From contig NZ_WHOD01000051.1 of the NCBI RefSeq assembly GCF_013141765.1, positions 1 to 48,385 on the forward strand: a stretch of 48,385 nucleotides of DNA. Direction: 5' to 3'. Source of the stretch: Paenibacillus foliorum. GTDB lineage: Bacteria; Bacillota; Bacilli; Paenibacillales; NBRC-103111. Below, piece by piece: positions 16,747-25,026 of the stretch; position 1 is the first letter of the stretch, and every line of letters begins with the position of its first letter. A model generated the notes under the pieces. That model searched no databases and had not been told where the DNA came from. It saw only the letters and a program-made list of their open reading frames with translations. The position numbers were made by a program, and so were the translations under genes.

Positions 16747-18579
16747 ATGACAATGGACATCGTATTTCTGACGCATGACATGCAAGACCTGAGGGAATCT
16801 GTCTCCAATTTAAGACTCTCAACAGAAGAGCCCTTTAATTTGATAGTCGTAGCCGAAGAAAACACTCGTGAATTAGCAGACTGGCATCAACAAAACAAAC
16901 AAGCTCGTCTCCTTATTGGCAGAAAAGGACAAAGTGTAGCAGCCGGCTATAATCTAGGCGCTTCCGCCTCCTCATCACCCTTGATCGTCTTTATGCGTGA
17001 TTTCATGTACGTTACCGACGGCTGGCTTGCACGGCTGCGCGATTGCCTGCTCCGCCATGAACGTGCGGCTGCAGCGGCTCCTCTAAGCAGTGGCGTTAGT
17101 GGAGCGCAGAATATCCCTGTCAGCAATGGACACGGAGGAAACTTCAATTATCTCGCCAACGGCCTGGCATCCGCATTTGATGGGCAGAGCATACAAGTAA
17201 ACCGTCTTCTGGGCCAATTCCTGATGATGCGCAAGAGCGCATTCGATCAGCTTGGAGAATTTGACGAACGTTTCGAGCAGGAAGGCTATGAAGATGATGA
17301 CTTCTGCTATCGCGCCTTACTAGACGGATATGAACTGCATATTGCCAAGGATTGCTATGTACGGTATGAACGCCAATTGAAGCCAAATTCGAAAGAATCA
17401 CTATTGTATATGAATCAATTAGCCAGCAATCGGGACAAAGCCTTTGAAAAATGGGGATTTGACCTTTCTGCCGCGCTTCTCAATTGGAGACAACCTATTA
17501 CAATCAGTTTGTGCATGATCGTGAAGAACGAGGAGCAGGTTCTGGAGCGCTGTTTGTCCAGCGTGAAGGGGATTGTCGACGAGATCATCCTAGTAGATAC
17601 CGGATCGAATGACAGGACCAAAGAAATAGCTAAGCAATTTACGGATCGCATCTTTGATTTTGAATGGATTAATGACTTCGCCGAAGCCAGAAATTTTGCA
17701 TTCCAGCAAGCAACACAAGAATACATCTTATGGCTGGATGCCGATGACATTCTACTTGAAGAGGATGCTAATAAATTACTGAAATTAAAGAATAGTCTTC
17801 CTTCAGATACGGATGCCGTTTCCATGATCTATAATCTGGCATTCGATGAGCATGGGAACGTAACCTCCAGTCTCAGAAGAAATCGGTTGGTAAAGAGGGC
17901 AAACAACTTCAAATGGATTGGTGCTGTACATGAGTACCTTGAGGTTTATGGAAATACTCATTATGCTGAAATTTGCATTACACATGACCGCAAGCATACT
18001 CAATCCTCCCGTAATCTTCACATTTACGAAAATAAGGAAGCTGAGGGCTTGTCTTTCTCTTCACGCGACTTCTATTATTATGCCAATGAGCTGTTAGATC
18101 ATGGACTGTGGGAGCGGGCTTTGAATCAATATGAACGTTTTCTGGAACGTGGAGACGGTTGGATCGAGGATGTTATTTCCTCTTATGGCAAGGCTGGGGA
18201 TTGTCTGCATAATCTAGGGAGAACGTTCGAAGCCAAAGTAAAGGTTCTGCAAGCCTTCGCTCACACATTACCTAGAGCAGAGAGCTGCTGCCGGCTTGGT
18301 TATTATCATATGGAAGAATCCAACTATGAAGCTGCTGTCTACTGGTACAAGACGGCTGCTGCTCTAGAAAAACCTCAGCATACACAGGCTTTATTGAATC
18401 ACGCTTGCTGGTCCTGGCTCCCCCATCTCCAGCTCTGCGTCTGCTATAACAAGCTCGGACTCAATGAGCTTGCGAATGAGCATAACGAATTGGCAGCGGC
18501 CTATATCCCTGATGACAAACGCATCTTGTCCAATCGCAGCTATTTTCAAAGTCAGAATCGGACGCCTATTAATTCATAG
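16747..18579 (+). CDS. Two-domain family-2 glycosyltransferase with C-terminal TPR-like region
   Basis: Protein of 610 aa. Residues 1-225 form a first GT-A-like domain (IVFLTHDMQDLRESVSNLRL at the start, FMRDFMYVTDGWLARL at about 85, and FDERFEQEGYEDDDFCYRAL at about 175). Residues 252-440 form a second GT2 domain of the SunS/WaaE type: ISLCMIVKNEEQVLERCL, EIILVDTGSNDRTKEIA, and the metal-binding WLDADD. The last 170 residues are helical with TPR-like repeats, as in glycosyltransferases that modify proteins. ATG 16747 was chosen because GGAG lies 9 nt upstream; a TTG at 16732 overlaps that site. It lies next to the Thr-rich collagen-like gene, so O-glycosylation of that stalk is a reasonable inference. 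A strong terminator follows. Confidence 0.88.
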   Translation: MTMDIVFLTHDMQDLRESVSNLRLSTEEPFNLIVVAEENTRELADWHQQNKQARLLIGRKGQSVAAGYNLGASASSSPLIVFMRDFMYVTDGWLARLRDCLLRHERAAAAAPLSSGVSGAQNIPVSNGHGGNFNYLANGLASAFDGQSIQVNRLLGQFLMMRKSAFDQLGEFDERFEQEGYEDDDFCYRALLDGYELHIAKDCYVRYERQLKPNSKESLLYMNQLASNRDKAFEKWGFDLSAALLNWRQPITISLCMIVKNEEQVLERCLSSVKGIVDEIILVDTGSNDRTKEIAKQFTDRIFDFEWINDFAEARNFAFQQATQEYILWLDADDILLEEDANKLLKLKNSLPSDTDAVSMIYNLAFDEHGNVTSSLRRNRLVKRANNFKWIGAVHEYLEVYGNTHYAEICITHDRKHTQSSRNLHIYENKEAEGLSFSSRDFYYYANELLDHGLWERALNQYERFLERGDGWIEDVISSYGKAGDCLHNLGRTFEAKVKVLQAFAHTLPRAESCCRLGYYHMEESNYEAAVYWYKTAAALEKPQHTQALLNHACWSWLPHLQLCVCYNKLGLNELANEHNELAAAYIPDDKRILSNRSYFQSQNRTPINS

Positions 18580-18632
18580 ACGGCCTGTCTATCCAATCAA
18601 GCTGAACTTCAATACATATCTCCGTCCTCACC

Positions 18633-18690
18633 AAATAACAACAAAACCTCCTATCCCATTGAAGTGGAATTGGAGGTTTTGTTGTTATTT
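18633..18690. terminator. Strong bidirectional terminator
   Basis: A stem of about 18 bp (AATAACAACAAAACCTCC against GGAGGTTTTGTTGTTATT) with A/T flanks separates the convergent glycosyltransferase and zwf genes and can end both transcripts. Confidence 0.85.
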
Positions 18691-18772
18691 ATATTCTGCT
18701 ACCGGTTACAGTCTCTATTAGCCGCACAATTAGACCCCGGCAGGCGCAGTTCTATCTCCACCAGCTAGGCTA

Positions 18773-20305
18773 CTAACGTTGGATGAATTCCCATGCTACT
18801 TCGCCCTCGTCTTGCCCATTAACAGGCCACCAACGGAAGCCGTCTTCTTCAAGCAGCTTGTAGCTCTCTTCTGGCCCCCAGGTACCCGCTGGGTATGGAC
18901 GCAAATTATCCGAGTTCTCGCGCCAAGCAGCCGCAATTTTATCCACGTACTGCCAAGCTAAAGCTACCTCATCCCACCGAGTGAAGTAAGTGGAATCACC
19001 GCGGGCCGCATCATGCAGCAGACGCTCATACGCTTCTGGTGTGTTCAAGCCAACCTGACAGCTTTGGCAGAAATCCATCGCCACAGGTACGATTGTTCCT
19101 TCGGAACCCGGCTGCTTGGCATTCATTTTGAAGTAAATGCCCTCCATCGGGTTAACTCGGAATACCAGAAGGTTTGGTTCCAGCTTATGCTTCTTGGAGA
19201 GGTACACGTTGTTTGGTACATTTTTAAACTCAACTACAACTTCCGTTGTCTTTACTGGAAGCCTTTTTCCAGTACGAATGTAGAAAGGAACTCCCGCCCA
19301 GCGGAAATTATCTACGAATACACGAGCTGAGAAATACGTCTCTGTCGTTGATTCTGGATTAACCTTATCCTCTTGGCGATAGCCTGGGACATGCTTACCT
19401 TTCATATTCCCTGCTGCGTATTGGCCTCGAACCGTATTGGCACGTACCTCTTCAGCGGATTGGAAGCCGCGCAGCGAGCGGAATACTTTAACCTTCTCAT
19501 CTCGGATATCCTCTGGGGATAGACGACTCGGCGGTTCCATAGCCATCATCGCCAGCATTTGCAGCATATGATTCTGGCCCATGTCACGGAGCGCACCTGA
19601 ATGATCGTAATAACCGCCGCGGTCCTCTACACCTACAGTTTCGCTAAGTGTAATTTGAATATTGGAAATGTACTTGTTATTCCACAGCGGCTCGAAGATC
19701 GCATTCGCAAATCGCAGTACATTGATGTTTTGCACCATTTCTTTACCTAAGTAATGGTCGATGCGATAAACATCCTTTTCATCAAACACTTGACGGATTT
19801 CCGCGTTCAGCTTTTCAGCCGATGGCAAGTCATAGCCAAAAGGCTTTTCAATAACAAGACGGGCCCAACCCTGTGTTTCAAGTAAGCCGCCTTCTTTTAA
19901 ATTATGCGAAACATTACCGAACAACTCAGGCGCAAGCGCTAAGTAAAACAGACGGTTGCCGCCCACCTCAAACTTGGCATCCAAACGATCGGTTACCTTA
20001 CTCAGCTCCTTGAAGCCTTCAACGTCATTGATATCAAGCGACATATACTCGAAATGCTCCGCGAACGATTCCCATTGTTCGTCCTTCGTCACATTGTAAC
20101 GCGCGAATTCCTTGATCGAATCCAGAACGTCCTGTCTGAACTGCTCGTTCGTGCGTGACCGCCGCGCTAATCCGACTACAGCAAAACGGTCTCCTAGCTT
20201 ACGTTCACGATACAAGCTGTAAATCGCGGGGTATAGCTTGCGGCGAGCCAAGTCTCCCGTTGCCCCGAAAAGCAAAAATACGGTATTGGTCATTATTTTC
20301 ATCAT
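18773..20305 (-). CDS. zwf: Glucose-6-phosphate 1-dehydrogenase
   Basis: First enzyme of the oxidative pentose phosphate pathway; oxidises glucose-6-phosphate to 6-phosphogluconolactone with NADP+. The protein has about 510 aa. The N-terminal coenzyme motif FGATGDLARRKLYP and the active-site signature RIDHYLGKEMVQN (about residue 180) are intact, as are the downstream blocks GAGVPFYIRTGKRL-like (WAGVPFYIRTGKRLP) and the C-terminal WGPEESYKLLEEDG. The start is uncertain: the frame is open to a TTG at 20386, and ATGs at 20305, 20302 and 20293 follow. Homologues begin close to the GATGD motif, so I chose 20305; its Shine-Dalgarno (GAAAG) is weak. Single-gene unit; no gnd or pgl nearby. Confidence 0.93.
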   Translation of the reverse strand: MMKIMTNTVFLLFGATGDLARRKLYPAIYSLYRERKLGDRFAVVGLARRSRTNEQFRQDVLDSIKEFARYNVTKDEQWESFAEHFEYMSLDINDVEGFKELSKVTDRLDAKFEVGGNRLFYLALAPELFGNVSHNLKEGGLLETQGWARLVIEKPFGYDLPSAEKLNAEIRQVFDEKDVYRIDHYLGKEMVQNINVLRFANAIFEPLWNNKYISNIQITLSETVGVEDRGGYYDHSGALRDMGQNHMLQMLAMMAMEPPSRLSPEDIRDEKVKVFRSLRGFQSAEEVRANTVRGQYAAGNMKGKHVPGYRQEDKVNPESTTETYFSARVFVDNFRWAGVPFYIRTGKRLPVKTTEVVVEFKNVPNNVYLSKKHKLEPNLLVFRVNPMEGIYFKMNAKQPGSEGTIVPVAMDFCQSCQVGLNTPEAYERLLHDAARGDSTYFTRWDEVALAWQYVDKIAAAWRENSDNLRPYPAGTWGPEESYKLLEEDGFRWWPVNGQDEGEVAWEFIQR

Positions 20306-20500
20306 TCTTTCATTATGTATTTTTAAATCCTTGTCATCTACTATACCAAACAAGTTAAGCATAGCGAAATTAGTCGTCGGATTCAATGCTATTCCCTATA
20401 AAATGTTCTTATAAATAGTCACCCGTCTCCTAGGCAATTGTCCAATCGCCCGATTCCATGATGCATACTCTATAAGTATAAGGGCCTGGAGGTGAGAAAA

Positions 20501-20818
20501 ATGAGGCACATACATCCAATTAACGAGGAAAACTGCAAGGAGCATTACGGCAAGCCCGTACTTATTATTTTGAGGAATGGCGGAGAGGTCGTAGGTATTT
20601 TAACTAAATTCGGGAATGGGCAAATTATTCTTAACGGTGATGATACCGCAGTTGTCACAAACAGAGGCAAATCTGCTAAGAAATCATCAGTCAAAGGCAA
20701 TAAAAATAAAAATAAGGCCAAGGTTTCCTTCTCCCCTTTCCCGAATACTTCAAACCCTTTCGGTGGAGCTTTGGTTCTGGATTTGGCATTTGTTGCACTG
20801 CTCTTCGCGTTTATTTAG
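20501..20818 (+). CDS. Small protein with Sm-like N-terminus and C-terminal hydrophobic helix
   Basis: Protein of 105 aa not assigned to a named family by me. The N-terminal half (HPINEENCKEHYGKPVLIIL, then GGEVVGILTKFGNGQIILNG) has the strand pattern of Sm/SH3-like barrels. A Lys/Asn-rich linker (about residues 62-80, KGNKNKNKAK) leads to a hydrophobic C-terminus (LVLDLAFVALLFAFI) that may insert in a membrane. Similar proteins are common in Paenibacillus, often near spore genes, but their role is unknown to me. ATG 20501 follows GGAGGTGA by 5 nt; the GTG at 20492 lies within that site and is rejected. An inverted repeat GGAGACAAGGCT/AGCCCTGTCTCC at about 20873-20900 lies downstream. Confidence 0.75.
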   Translation: MRHIHPINEENCKEHYGKPVLIILRNGGEVVGILTKFGNGQIILNGDDTAVVTNRGKSAKKSSVKGNKNKNKAKVSFSPFPNTSNPFGGALVLDLAFVALLFAFI

Positions 20819-20991
20819 ACGGAAACTTCACAAACCAGTCGAGCTCGCCTTTGTGCAAGCCGTCAAAGACAAGGAGACAAGGCTATTGAGCCCTGTCTCC
20901 CAGTAAGTATTAATATTTGATCAACAAAAAAGAGACATCCCTCTAAAGAAGAGCGCCTCCGTTCGAAAGGTCAGCTTTTTGAAATCAGCGA

Positions 20992-21456
20992 TTACATAGT
21001 TTGAAAATGATGCTGCTGCAGCCGCTTAATTAATAAGTAGCATTTTATTGTGGCATCGTAATGTGTTGGTTCATAATGCTTCGAGGCGTAGAACTGTTGA
21101 GCCGACCGGTTTGCTTCATCCACCCAAAGACACACCTCATTGTAGCCAGATTGCTGGGCGACACGTTCCGCATGCTCCAAGAGTCTGGAACCAAGCCCTT
21201 TTCCTTGAGAGCGAGGGTGCACCGCCAGCATGTCGACGAACATAGTGTGTTTCTCAAACTTTAGGGAAACAAACCCGGAGGGTGCGCGTCCCCCGTTCAT
21301 AGCAATAAACGTAGTGCAGCGGCGAAGCCTAGCACGGACAGATGCCAAATCCACCCGCACATTCGGCTGTGTTTTACGCGCAAAGGGAACTAGCAGCAAA
21401 ACAACCAAATTCCAAATTGCTTTATCATCCTGCTTGGGGATGCGTTTGCGAATCAA
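20992..21456 (-). CDS. GNAT-family N-acetyltransferase
   Basis: Predicted acetyl-CoA-dependent acetyltransferase of 154 aa. The acetyl-CoA-binding motif A is VDMLAVHPRSQGKGLGSRLLEHAE (Q/R-x-x-G-x-G/A form RSQGKGLG, about residues 78-101), followed by motif B ANRSAQQFYASKHYEPTHYD, typical of the family. The substrate is unknown. The start is TTG 21456, 9 nt after GGAGG; no ATG gives a better fit. The first 20 residues before the domain are less conserved. Monocistronic, with a small membrane peptide gene upstream on the same strand. Confidence 0.85.
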   Translation of the reverse strand: MIRKRIPKQDDKAIWNLVVLLLVPFARKTQPNVRVDLASVRARLRRCTTFIAMNGGRAPSGFVSLKFEKHTMFVDMLAVHPRSQGKGLGSRLLEHAERVAQQSGYNEVCLWVDEANRSAQQFYASKHYEPTHYDATIKCYLLIKRLQQHHFQTM

Positions 21457-21518
21457 TTGAAATCGCCTCCATGGATAAAGATGTACTCTATCCTATGAAG
21501 CCGAGGAAAGCTATGCTA

Positions 21519-21608
21519 TTACTTCAAATATTTTTTACCCACAAATGCCAAAAACAATACGCAAACAACAACAACAAGAATAATAACCACCGTTTGTACC
21601 CAATCCAT
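21519..21608 (-). CDS. 29-aa single-span membrane peptide
   Basis: A short open frame encodes a peptide that begins MDWVQTVVIILVVVVCVLFL and ends in a basic tail (FVGKKYLK). The layout is one transmembrane helix of about 20 residues with a positively charged C-terminus. AAAGGAGC lies 8 nt before the ATG. The good ribosome binding site and clean hydrophobic pattern support it as a real gene, though I recognise no family. It is 63 bp upstream of the acetyltransferase gene on the same strand and may share its transcript. Confidence 0.65.
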   Translation of the reverse strand: MDWVQTVVIILVVVVCVLFLAFVGKKYLK

Positions 21609-21677
21609 GTTTAAAGCTCCTTTGAATGAGTTAATTAGTCATCATACAGGAAACTAATATTTGATGTCAAGAAGCAA

Positions 21678-21707
21678 TTTACGGAAATCAACTAACTGTT
21701 GTATAAT
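21678..21707 (+). promoter_or_regulatory. Candidate SigA-type promoter for the 272-aa gene
   Basis: TTTACG and TATAAT are spaced by 18 bp, 42 bp before the start codon of the next gene. The -10 box is perfect and the -35 box moderate. Confidence 0.5.
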
Positions 21708-21748
21708 TAAGGAAAATGTACTCTTTTTAAGAACATGAGGTGCAGGCT

Positions 21749-22567
21749 ATGGTTAATATTGTGACGCAAGTATCGCGAACCTATCGGACTCAAGCGCTTT
21801 GGAATGCTACCGAGGATGCTTGGAAGCGGGCGTTTAAACAACCCGGCTCTTTATCATCCAGAGTCCCTGGCACCGCCACCCCCTACAAGGAAGGGAATAG
21901 TTACATTCGTTTTGCGCTTTCCACAGCTCGCAGCGTCTCTACCGTAATAACAGCAGCTCATCAGCTGAAGCAGACGAATGACAAGCTGATCTCCAGCTCC
22001 TCCTCATCTTCGGCAAAGCATGTTACGCCTTCGGAAGAATTCGGCTTGGAGCAAACCAGCCCATCCGCTGACTTAGATGTGGGTCTTCCCGAACCTGGCA
22101 CACCTAACAACAGCACAGAAATCCAATCCCTCAAACATGAGGTCCAAGAGCTGGTAGACCATTATAACGGACTTCATGCAGCCATTTACGATACAACACC
22201 GCCACTAAAGAATGGCACAGCCGATCCTTTGATGAGCAAGCTTGCTGATATTTCATTAAAGGATCTTGGGATTCAGCCAAATACCGATGGTACACTGACG
22301 CTCGACACCGATGCTTTCGAAGAGCAAGCGACCGGGAACTTCAATCGGTATCAGCTTAATCTGCGTGGACCGGACGGCCTCGCCCATGCACTGACAAATG
22401 CTGCACAGCATCTTCTCACTCAGCCTTCCGAGCAGCTGCTTGATAAGCAGCAAGGCTTATTCCAAGCCTTTACCAACTATAGATTTCAAGCCTGGGGTGG
22501 CAATTCAATCCGAACCTACTTGCCAGTTCCCCTGACAGGCATGCTGCTGAACAGCTACTTAGGCTGA
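21749..22567 (+). CDS. Protein of unknown function with FliD-like C-terminal pattern
   Basis: Protein of 272 aa. No signal peptide or membrane segment is seen. The N-terminal 100 residues are polar, with a serine-rich tract (ISSSSSSSAKH). From about residue 130 the pattern SLKHEVQELVDHYNGLHAAI, then LADISLKDLGIQPNTDGTL with TLDTDAFEE, resembles the D0/D1 region of flagellar cap proteins (FliD: helix, DIGI..DGTLSLD..). There is no flagellar gene nearby, and the protein lacks the rest of FliD. I would not call it a flagellar protein without a profile search. ATG 21749 follows GAGGTG by 6 nt; a GTG at 21740 overlaps that site. A promoter precedes it and a terminator follows, so it is a single-gene unit. 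Confidence 0.75.
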   Translation: MVNIVTQVSRTYRTQALWNATEDAWKRAFKQPGSLSSRVPGTATPYKEGNSYIRFALSTARSVSTVITAAHQLKQTNDKLISSSSSSSAKHVTPSEEFGLEQTSPSADLDVGLPEPGTPNNSTEIQSLKHEVQELVDHYNGLHAAIYDTTPPLKNGTADPLMSKLADISLKDLGIQPNTDGTLTLDTDAFEEQATGNFNRYQLNLRGPDGLAHALTNAAQHLLTQPSEQLLDKQQGLFQAFTNYRFQAWGGNSIRTYLPVPLTGMLLNSYLG

Positions 22568-22582
22568 ATTATCGTCGCACTT

Positions 22583-22627
22583 AAAAAGACGCCCCGTTTC
22601 GTTTAACGAACACCGGCGCGTCTTTTT
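22583..22627. terminator. Terminator after the FliD-like gene
   Basis: AAAAAGACGC and GCGTCTTTTT form the outer stem of a hairpin with T-run, 16 bp past the stop codon. It is symmetric and can also serve the minus-strand gene ending at 22642. Confidence 0.8.
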
Positions 22628-22641
22628 GGGCATTTTATGCT

Positions 22642-22929
22642 CTAGACAAGTCTTTCCAACTCACTCTTACGTAATTCCAGTGCTTGCTGTAGCGCAGCAT
22701 GCTTAGCCTTAGCTCTCCTCACATCATCTGAGGCATTAAACCAGTCATTCTGCATATATAGAGCCAAAAGTGCTTGTTCAGCAGCCCTCTTGGCCTGATT
22801 GCCATCCATCAACAAATAAAAAGCAACTTGATAGCAATAGCTTTCATATTGGCGGAGGAACTCCACCTTTTCATCAGGCGTTAACGGATTAGACTCCGTG
22901 CATTTAACGGCTTCGGCACTTGCGGCCAT
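22642..22929 (-). CDS. Small protein resembling an isolated sigma-70 region 2
   Basis: Protein of 95 aa. The segment EFLRQYESYCYQVAFYLLMDGNQAKRAAEQALLALY (described here by positions 24-59) has the spacing of ECF sigma region 2.1-2.2 (YxxxxYxxAxxLLxDxxxAxxxxQxxxLxLY). The -10-binding part and region 4 are missing, and the usual acidic residues are replaced. It could be a degenerate sigma-like adaptor or an unrelated helical protein. ATG 22929 follows AGGAGGT by 6 nt; an upstream start at 22950 lacks a site. About 130 bp of AT-rich sequence lie upstream, then the remains of an ABC binding protein. Confidence 0.65.
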   Translation of the reverse strand: MAASAEAVKCTESNPLTPDEKVEFLRQYESYCYQVAFYLLMDGNQAKRAAEQALLALYMQNDWFNASDDVRRAKAKHAALQQALELRKSELERLV

Positions 22930-23060
22930 CACGCCACCTCCTAAGTACATTCCGTGAAGAAATTTTGCATCGTAAACGTAAGCTTTTCAGGGGTAAATTT
23001 ACAGCACATCTTTTCTCCCTACTATATAGACGATACAACCCCTTATTTTCTTTCACTTTT

Positions 23061-23633
23061 TCAAAAAAAAATAAAAAAACGCCGCCCCAATACTGGGAAC
23101 AACGTCTTATTTTCGCCACATTTCTGGTTTACTAGCCGAGCTTCTGCCGCCTTGGCCATAATTTTTAATGATTCCTCCAGATTCTTTTTCCAATAGTCCA
23201 ACGCATCGAACCATGCATTCATAATCTTTTTTACATCCTCAGGACGGCTCTTAGTAAATTCTACTTTAAAAACTAATAAATCGGGTATGAGTCCCGGTGT
23301 ATCTTTAGATGAAAACAGCAGCTTTCCTTTACCTTCTTCAATCGCTTTACTCAAGAATGGCTCCCAAAGCAAAGCAGCATCCAAATTACCGGCAATAAAA
23401 GCAGGATCTGCGTCATTCACCGTCATGTTCACATAGTTAACATCCTTCTCTTTCAATCCAGACTTGCTTAGAGCAGTCAACATCAATAAATGATCGACAG
23501 TTCCTAGCTCCGTCGCCACTTTCTTCCCCTTTAAATCCTGCAAAGACTGAATCCCTGGCTTCACGACAATACCGTCGCCTCCAAATGAGTTATCGTTCAC
23601 CAATACAGCCTTCAGCGGAATATTTTTGCTCTT
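23061..23633 (-). pseudogene. Remnant of an ABC transporter substrate-binding protein (SsuA/NMT1 type)
   Basis: The frame encodes the middle of an NMT1/SsuA-like binding protein: KAVLVNDNSFGGDGIVVKPG, LQDLKGKKVATELGT, NLDAALLWEPFLSKA, and LLVFKVEFTKSRPEDVKKIM. Such proteins bind sulfonates, nitrate, taurine or thiamine precursors. The fragment begins directly after an in-frame TGA, so the signal peptide and roughly the first 100 residues are missing. At the C-terminus family-like sequence ends after ESLKIMAKAAEA, and 25 unrelated residues follow before the stop. A terminator overlaps the end. No permease or ATPase gene remains nearby. I read this as a deletion remnant. A start at the TTG 23603 is formally possible, but the product would be unexportable. 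Confidence 0.75.
23072..23106 (-). terminator. Terminator at the end of the ABC remnant
   Basis: On the minus strand CCCA/TGGG and flanking G-U-rich pairs form a hairpin (CGTTGTTCCCAGTAT and its partner) followed by seven T and an A/T tract. It overlaps the 3' end of the remnant and is probably the terminator of the lost operon. Confidence 0.55.
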
Positions 23634-23635
23634 TC

Positions 23636-23709
23636 AACACGTCATGTTATATTACACGATTCATATAATTAAATAAATTTACCTAAAAATATATTGTAAA
23701 ACACGTCAT
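23636..23709. repeat. 10-bp direct repeats AACACGTCAT
   Basis: AACACGTCAT occurs at 23636-23645 and again at 23700-23709, with 54 bp of AT-rich DNA between. The first copy touches the point at which the ABC remnant loses its reading frame, and the second touches the TetR-like palindrome. They may be regulator half-sites or scars of the event that removed the 5' end of the gene. Confidence 0.5.
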
Positions 23710-23732
23710 TAATGTTATCATATATAACATTA
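23710..23732. promoter_or_regulatory. TetR-type operator
   Basis: TAATGTTAT-CATAT-ATAACATTA is a perfect 9-bp inverted repeat with a 5-bp spacer, 45 bp before the TetR-family start. It has the usual size and place of a TetR autoregulatory operator. A further half-site TTGTTATAT follows at about 23741. Confidence 0.7.
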
Positions 23733-23777
23733 ACTAACATTTGTTATATCTGAAATCATTGGGGGAGGCACTCTACC

Positions 23778-24392
23778 ATGACAGCAGCAGCTATAAAGGC
23801 AGCAGCATTGAATCATTTTGCACGAAACGGTTACGAAGGTACTCCTTTATCCGACATTGCCAAAGAAGTAGGCATCAAAACCCCGTCACTCTATGCTCAC
23901 TTCAGAAGCAAAGAGGAGCTGTTCATGAAGCTATTCGAGGATGTCCTGCTGGAGCAGTCATGCCGAACTCAGCAGCTGATCGATTCCTTAAACAATTACT
24001 CAGTGGAACAAACACTGTTCCGAATATTGCAGGATTCCTGTGACAATTACTTATTAAGTGAAGAGAAAATTACGTTCATAAAGAGAGTTATGCTGTTTCC
24101 GCCCGCTTTCTTACAGGAGCAAATCCACCGAAAATTTCTTGAAACCGAGAGTACTCTAACTGATTCACTACAAAAGATTTTTACAGAAGGGATTCGTAAA
24201 GGAACTATTAAAGAAGAGCCTATCGAGGATTTGGTTGCGTCCTATTTATGCTTGATGGACGGAAGCTTTCTACAATTATTTTATTACGGTAAGGAGTATT
24301 TTGAGAGCCGATTGCAGAGCATTTGGCGGATCTACTGGGACGGCATCACCGCCGTTGCTACTGCTTCTGTTACTCGACCAAGCCATTCTTAA
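23778..24392 (+). CDS. TetR/AcrR-family transcriptional regulator
   Basis: Regulator of 204 aa. The N-terminal TetR_N HTH (residues 4-50) reads [20 protein letters not shown] followed by [20 protein letters not shown], an excellent match to the family. The C-terminal ligand-binding half (about 60-195) is similar in layout to YfiR-type TetR regulators but gives no ligand. The ATG lies 9 nt after GGGGGAGG, and a perfect palindrome stands upstream. Its divergent partner is now only a remnant of an ABC binding protein, so its original target may be lost here or lie elsewhere. Its 3' end overlaps that of liaR by 23 bp in convergent orientation. Confidence 0.9.
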   Translation: MTAAAIKAAALNHFARNGYEGTPLSDIAKEVGIKTPSLYAHFRSKEELFMKLFEDVLLEQSCRTQQLIDSLNNYSVEQTLFRILQDSCDNYLLSEEKITFIKRVMLFPPAFLQEQIHRKFLETESTLTDSLQKIFTEGIRKGTIKEEPIEDLVASYLCLMDGSFLQLFYYGKEYFESRLQSIWRIYWDGITAVATASVTRPSHS

Positions 24393-25026
24393 ATGCGTAA
24401 ATTGCCGCCTGTGTGCGATCCTCTACACCCAGCTTAGCCAAGATGTTGGTCACATGAAATTTCACCGTTTTTATTCCAATAAACAAATCGTCCGCAACAT
24501 CTTGGTTCGATTTACCAGAAGCAATCAGTCGCAGTACCTCCATCTCACGATCCGTCAAATCCTCATGCGCCGGAGCTACAAGCTTGGGTTGACGGAAACG
24601 GTTCATAATTTTCGAAGCAACCTGCGACTCGAGGATCGACTGCCCTTTTACCGCTGCACGAATAGCCGATGCAATTTCTGCGGCACGTGAAGTTTTGAGC
24701 AAATAACTGAAAGCCCCCGCTTCAATGACCGGATACATTTTTTCATCATCCAAAAAGCTGGTTAGCACAATAACCTTACAATCCGGGTACAGCTGCAGCA
24801 GACGGCGTGTTGTTTCAATCCCGTCCATCCCTTCCATAACCAGGTCCATCAATACAACATGCGGCTTATATTCCTGTGCAAGGCGTATGCCATCGACTCC
24901 ATTACTAGCCTCGCCCACTACCTCAATATCGTCTTCCGTACTCAATACAGCAGCCAAACCAATCCGCACCATCTCATGATCATCCACCAGCAGCACTTTA
25001 ATCGCTGTCTCGTTCTCCAACTTCAT
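24370..25026 (-). CDS. liaR: LiaR-type response regulator (NarL/LuxR family)
   Basis: DNA-binding response regulator of 218 aa for envelope stress. The receiver domain (about 9-125) shows the acidic pair DDHEMVRIG, the phosphoacceptor Asp in [10 protein letters not shown] (about residue 61) and VLTSF. The LuxR-type HTH occupies about 150-210 ([20 protein letters not shown], then [18 protein letters not shown]). In Bacillus, LiaR activates liaIH after phosphorylation by LiaS. The start overlaps the 3' end of liaS by 29 bp. AGGGGG is very close to the ATG (3 nt), so a TTG at 25020 could be the real start. Part of liaFSR. The end overlaps the convergent tetR gene. Confidence 0.92.
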   Translation of the reverse strand: MKLENETAIKVLLVDDHEMVRIGLAAVLSTEDDIEVVGEASNGVDGIRLAQEYKPHVVLMDLVMEGMDGIETTRRLLQLYPDCKVIVLTSFLDDEKMYPVIEAGAFSYLLKTSRAAEIASAIRAAVKGQSILESQVASKIMNRFRQPKLVAPAHEDLTDREMEVLRLIASGKSNQDVADDLFIGIKTVKFHVTNILAKLGVEDRTQAAIYAFKNGLVE

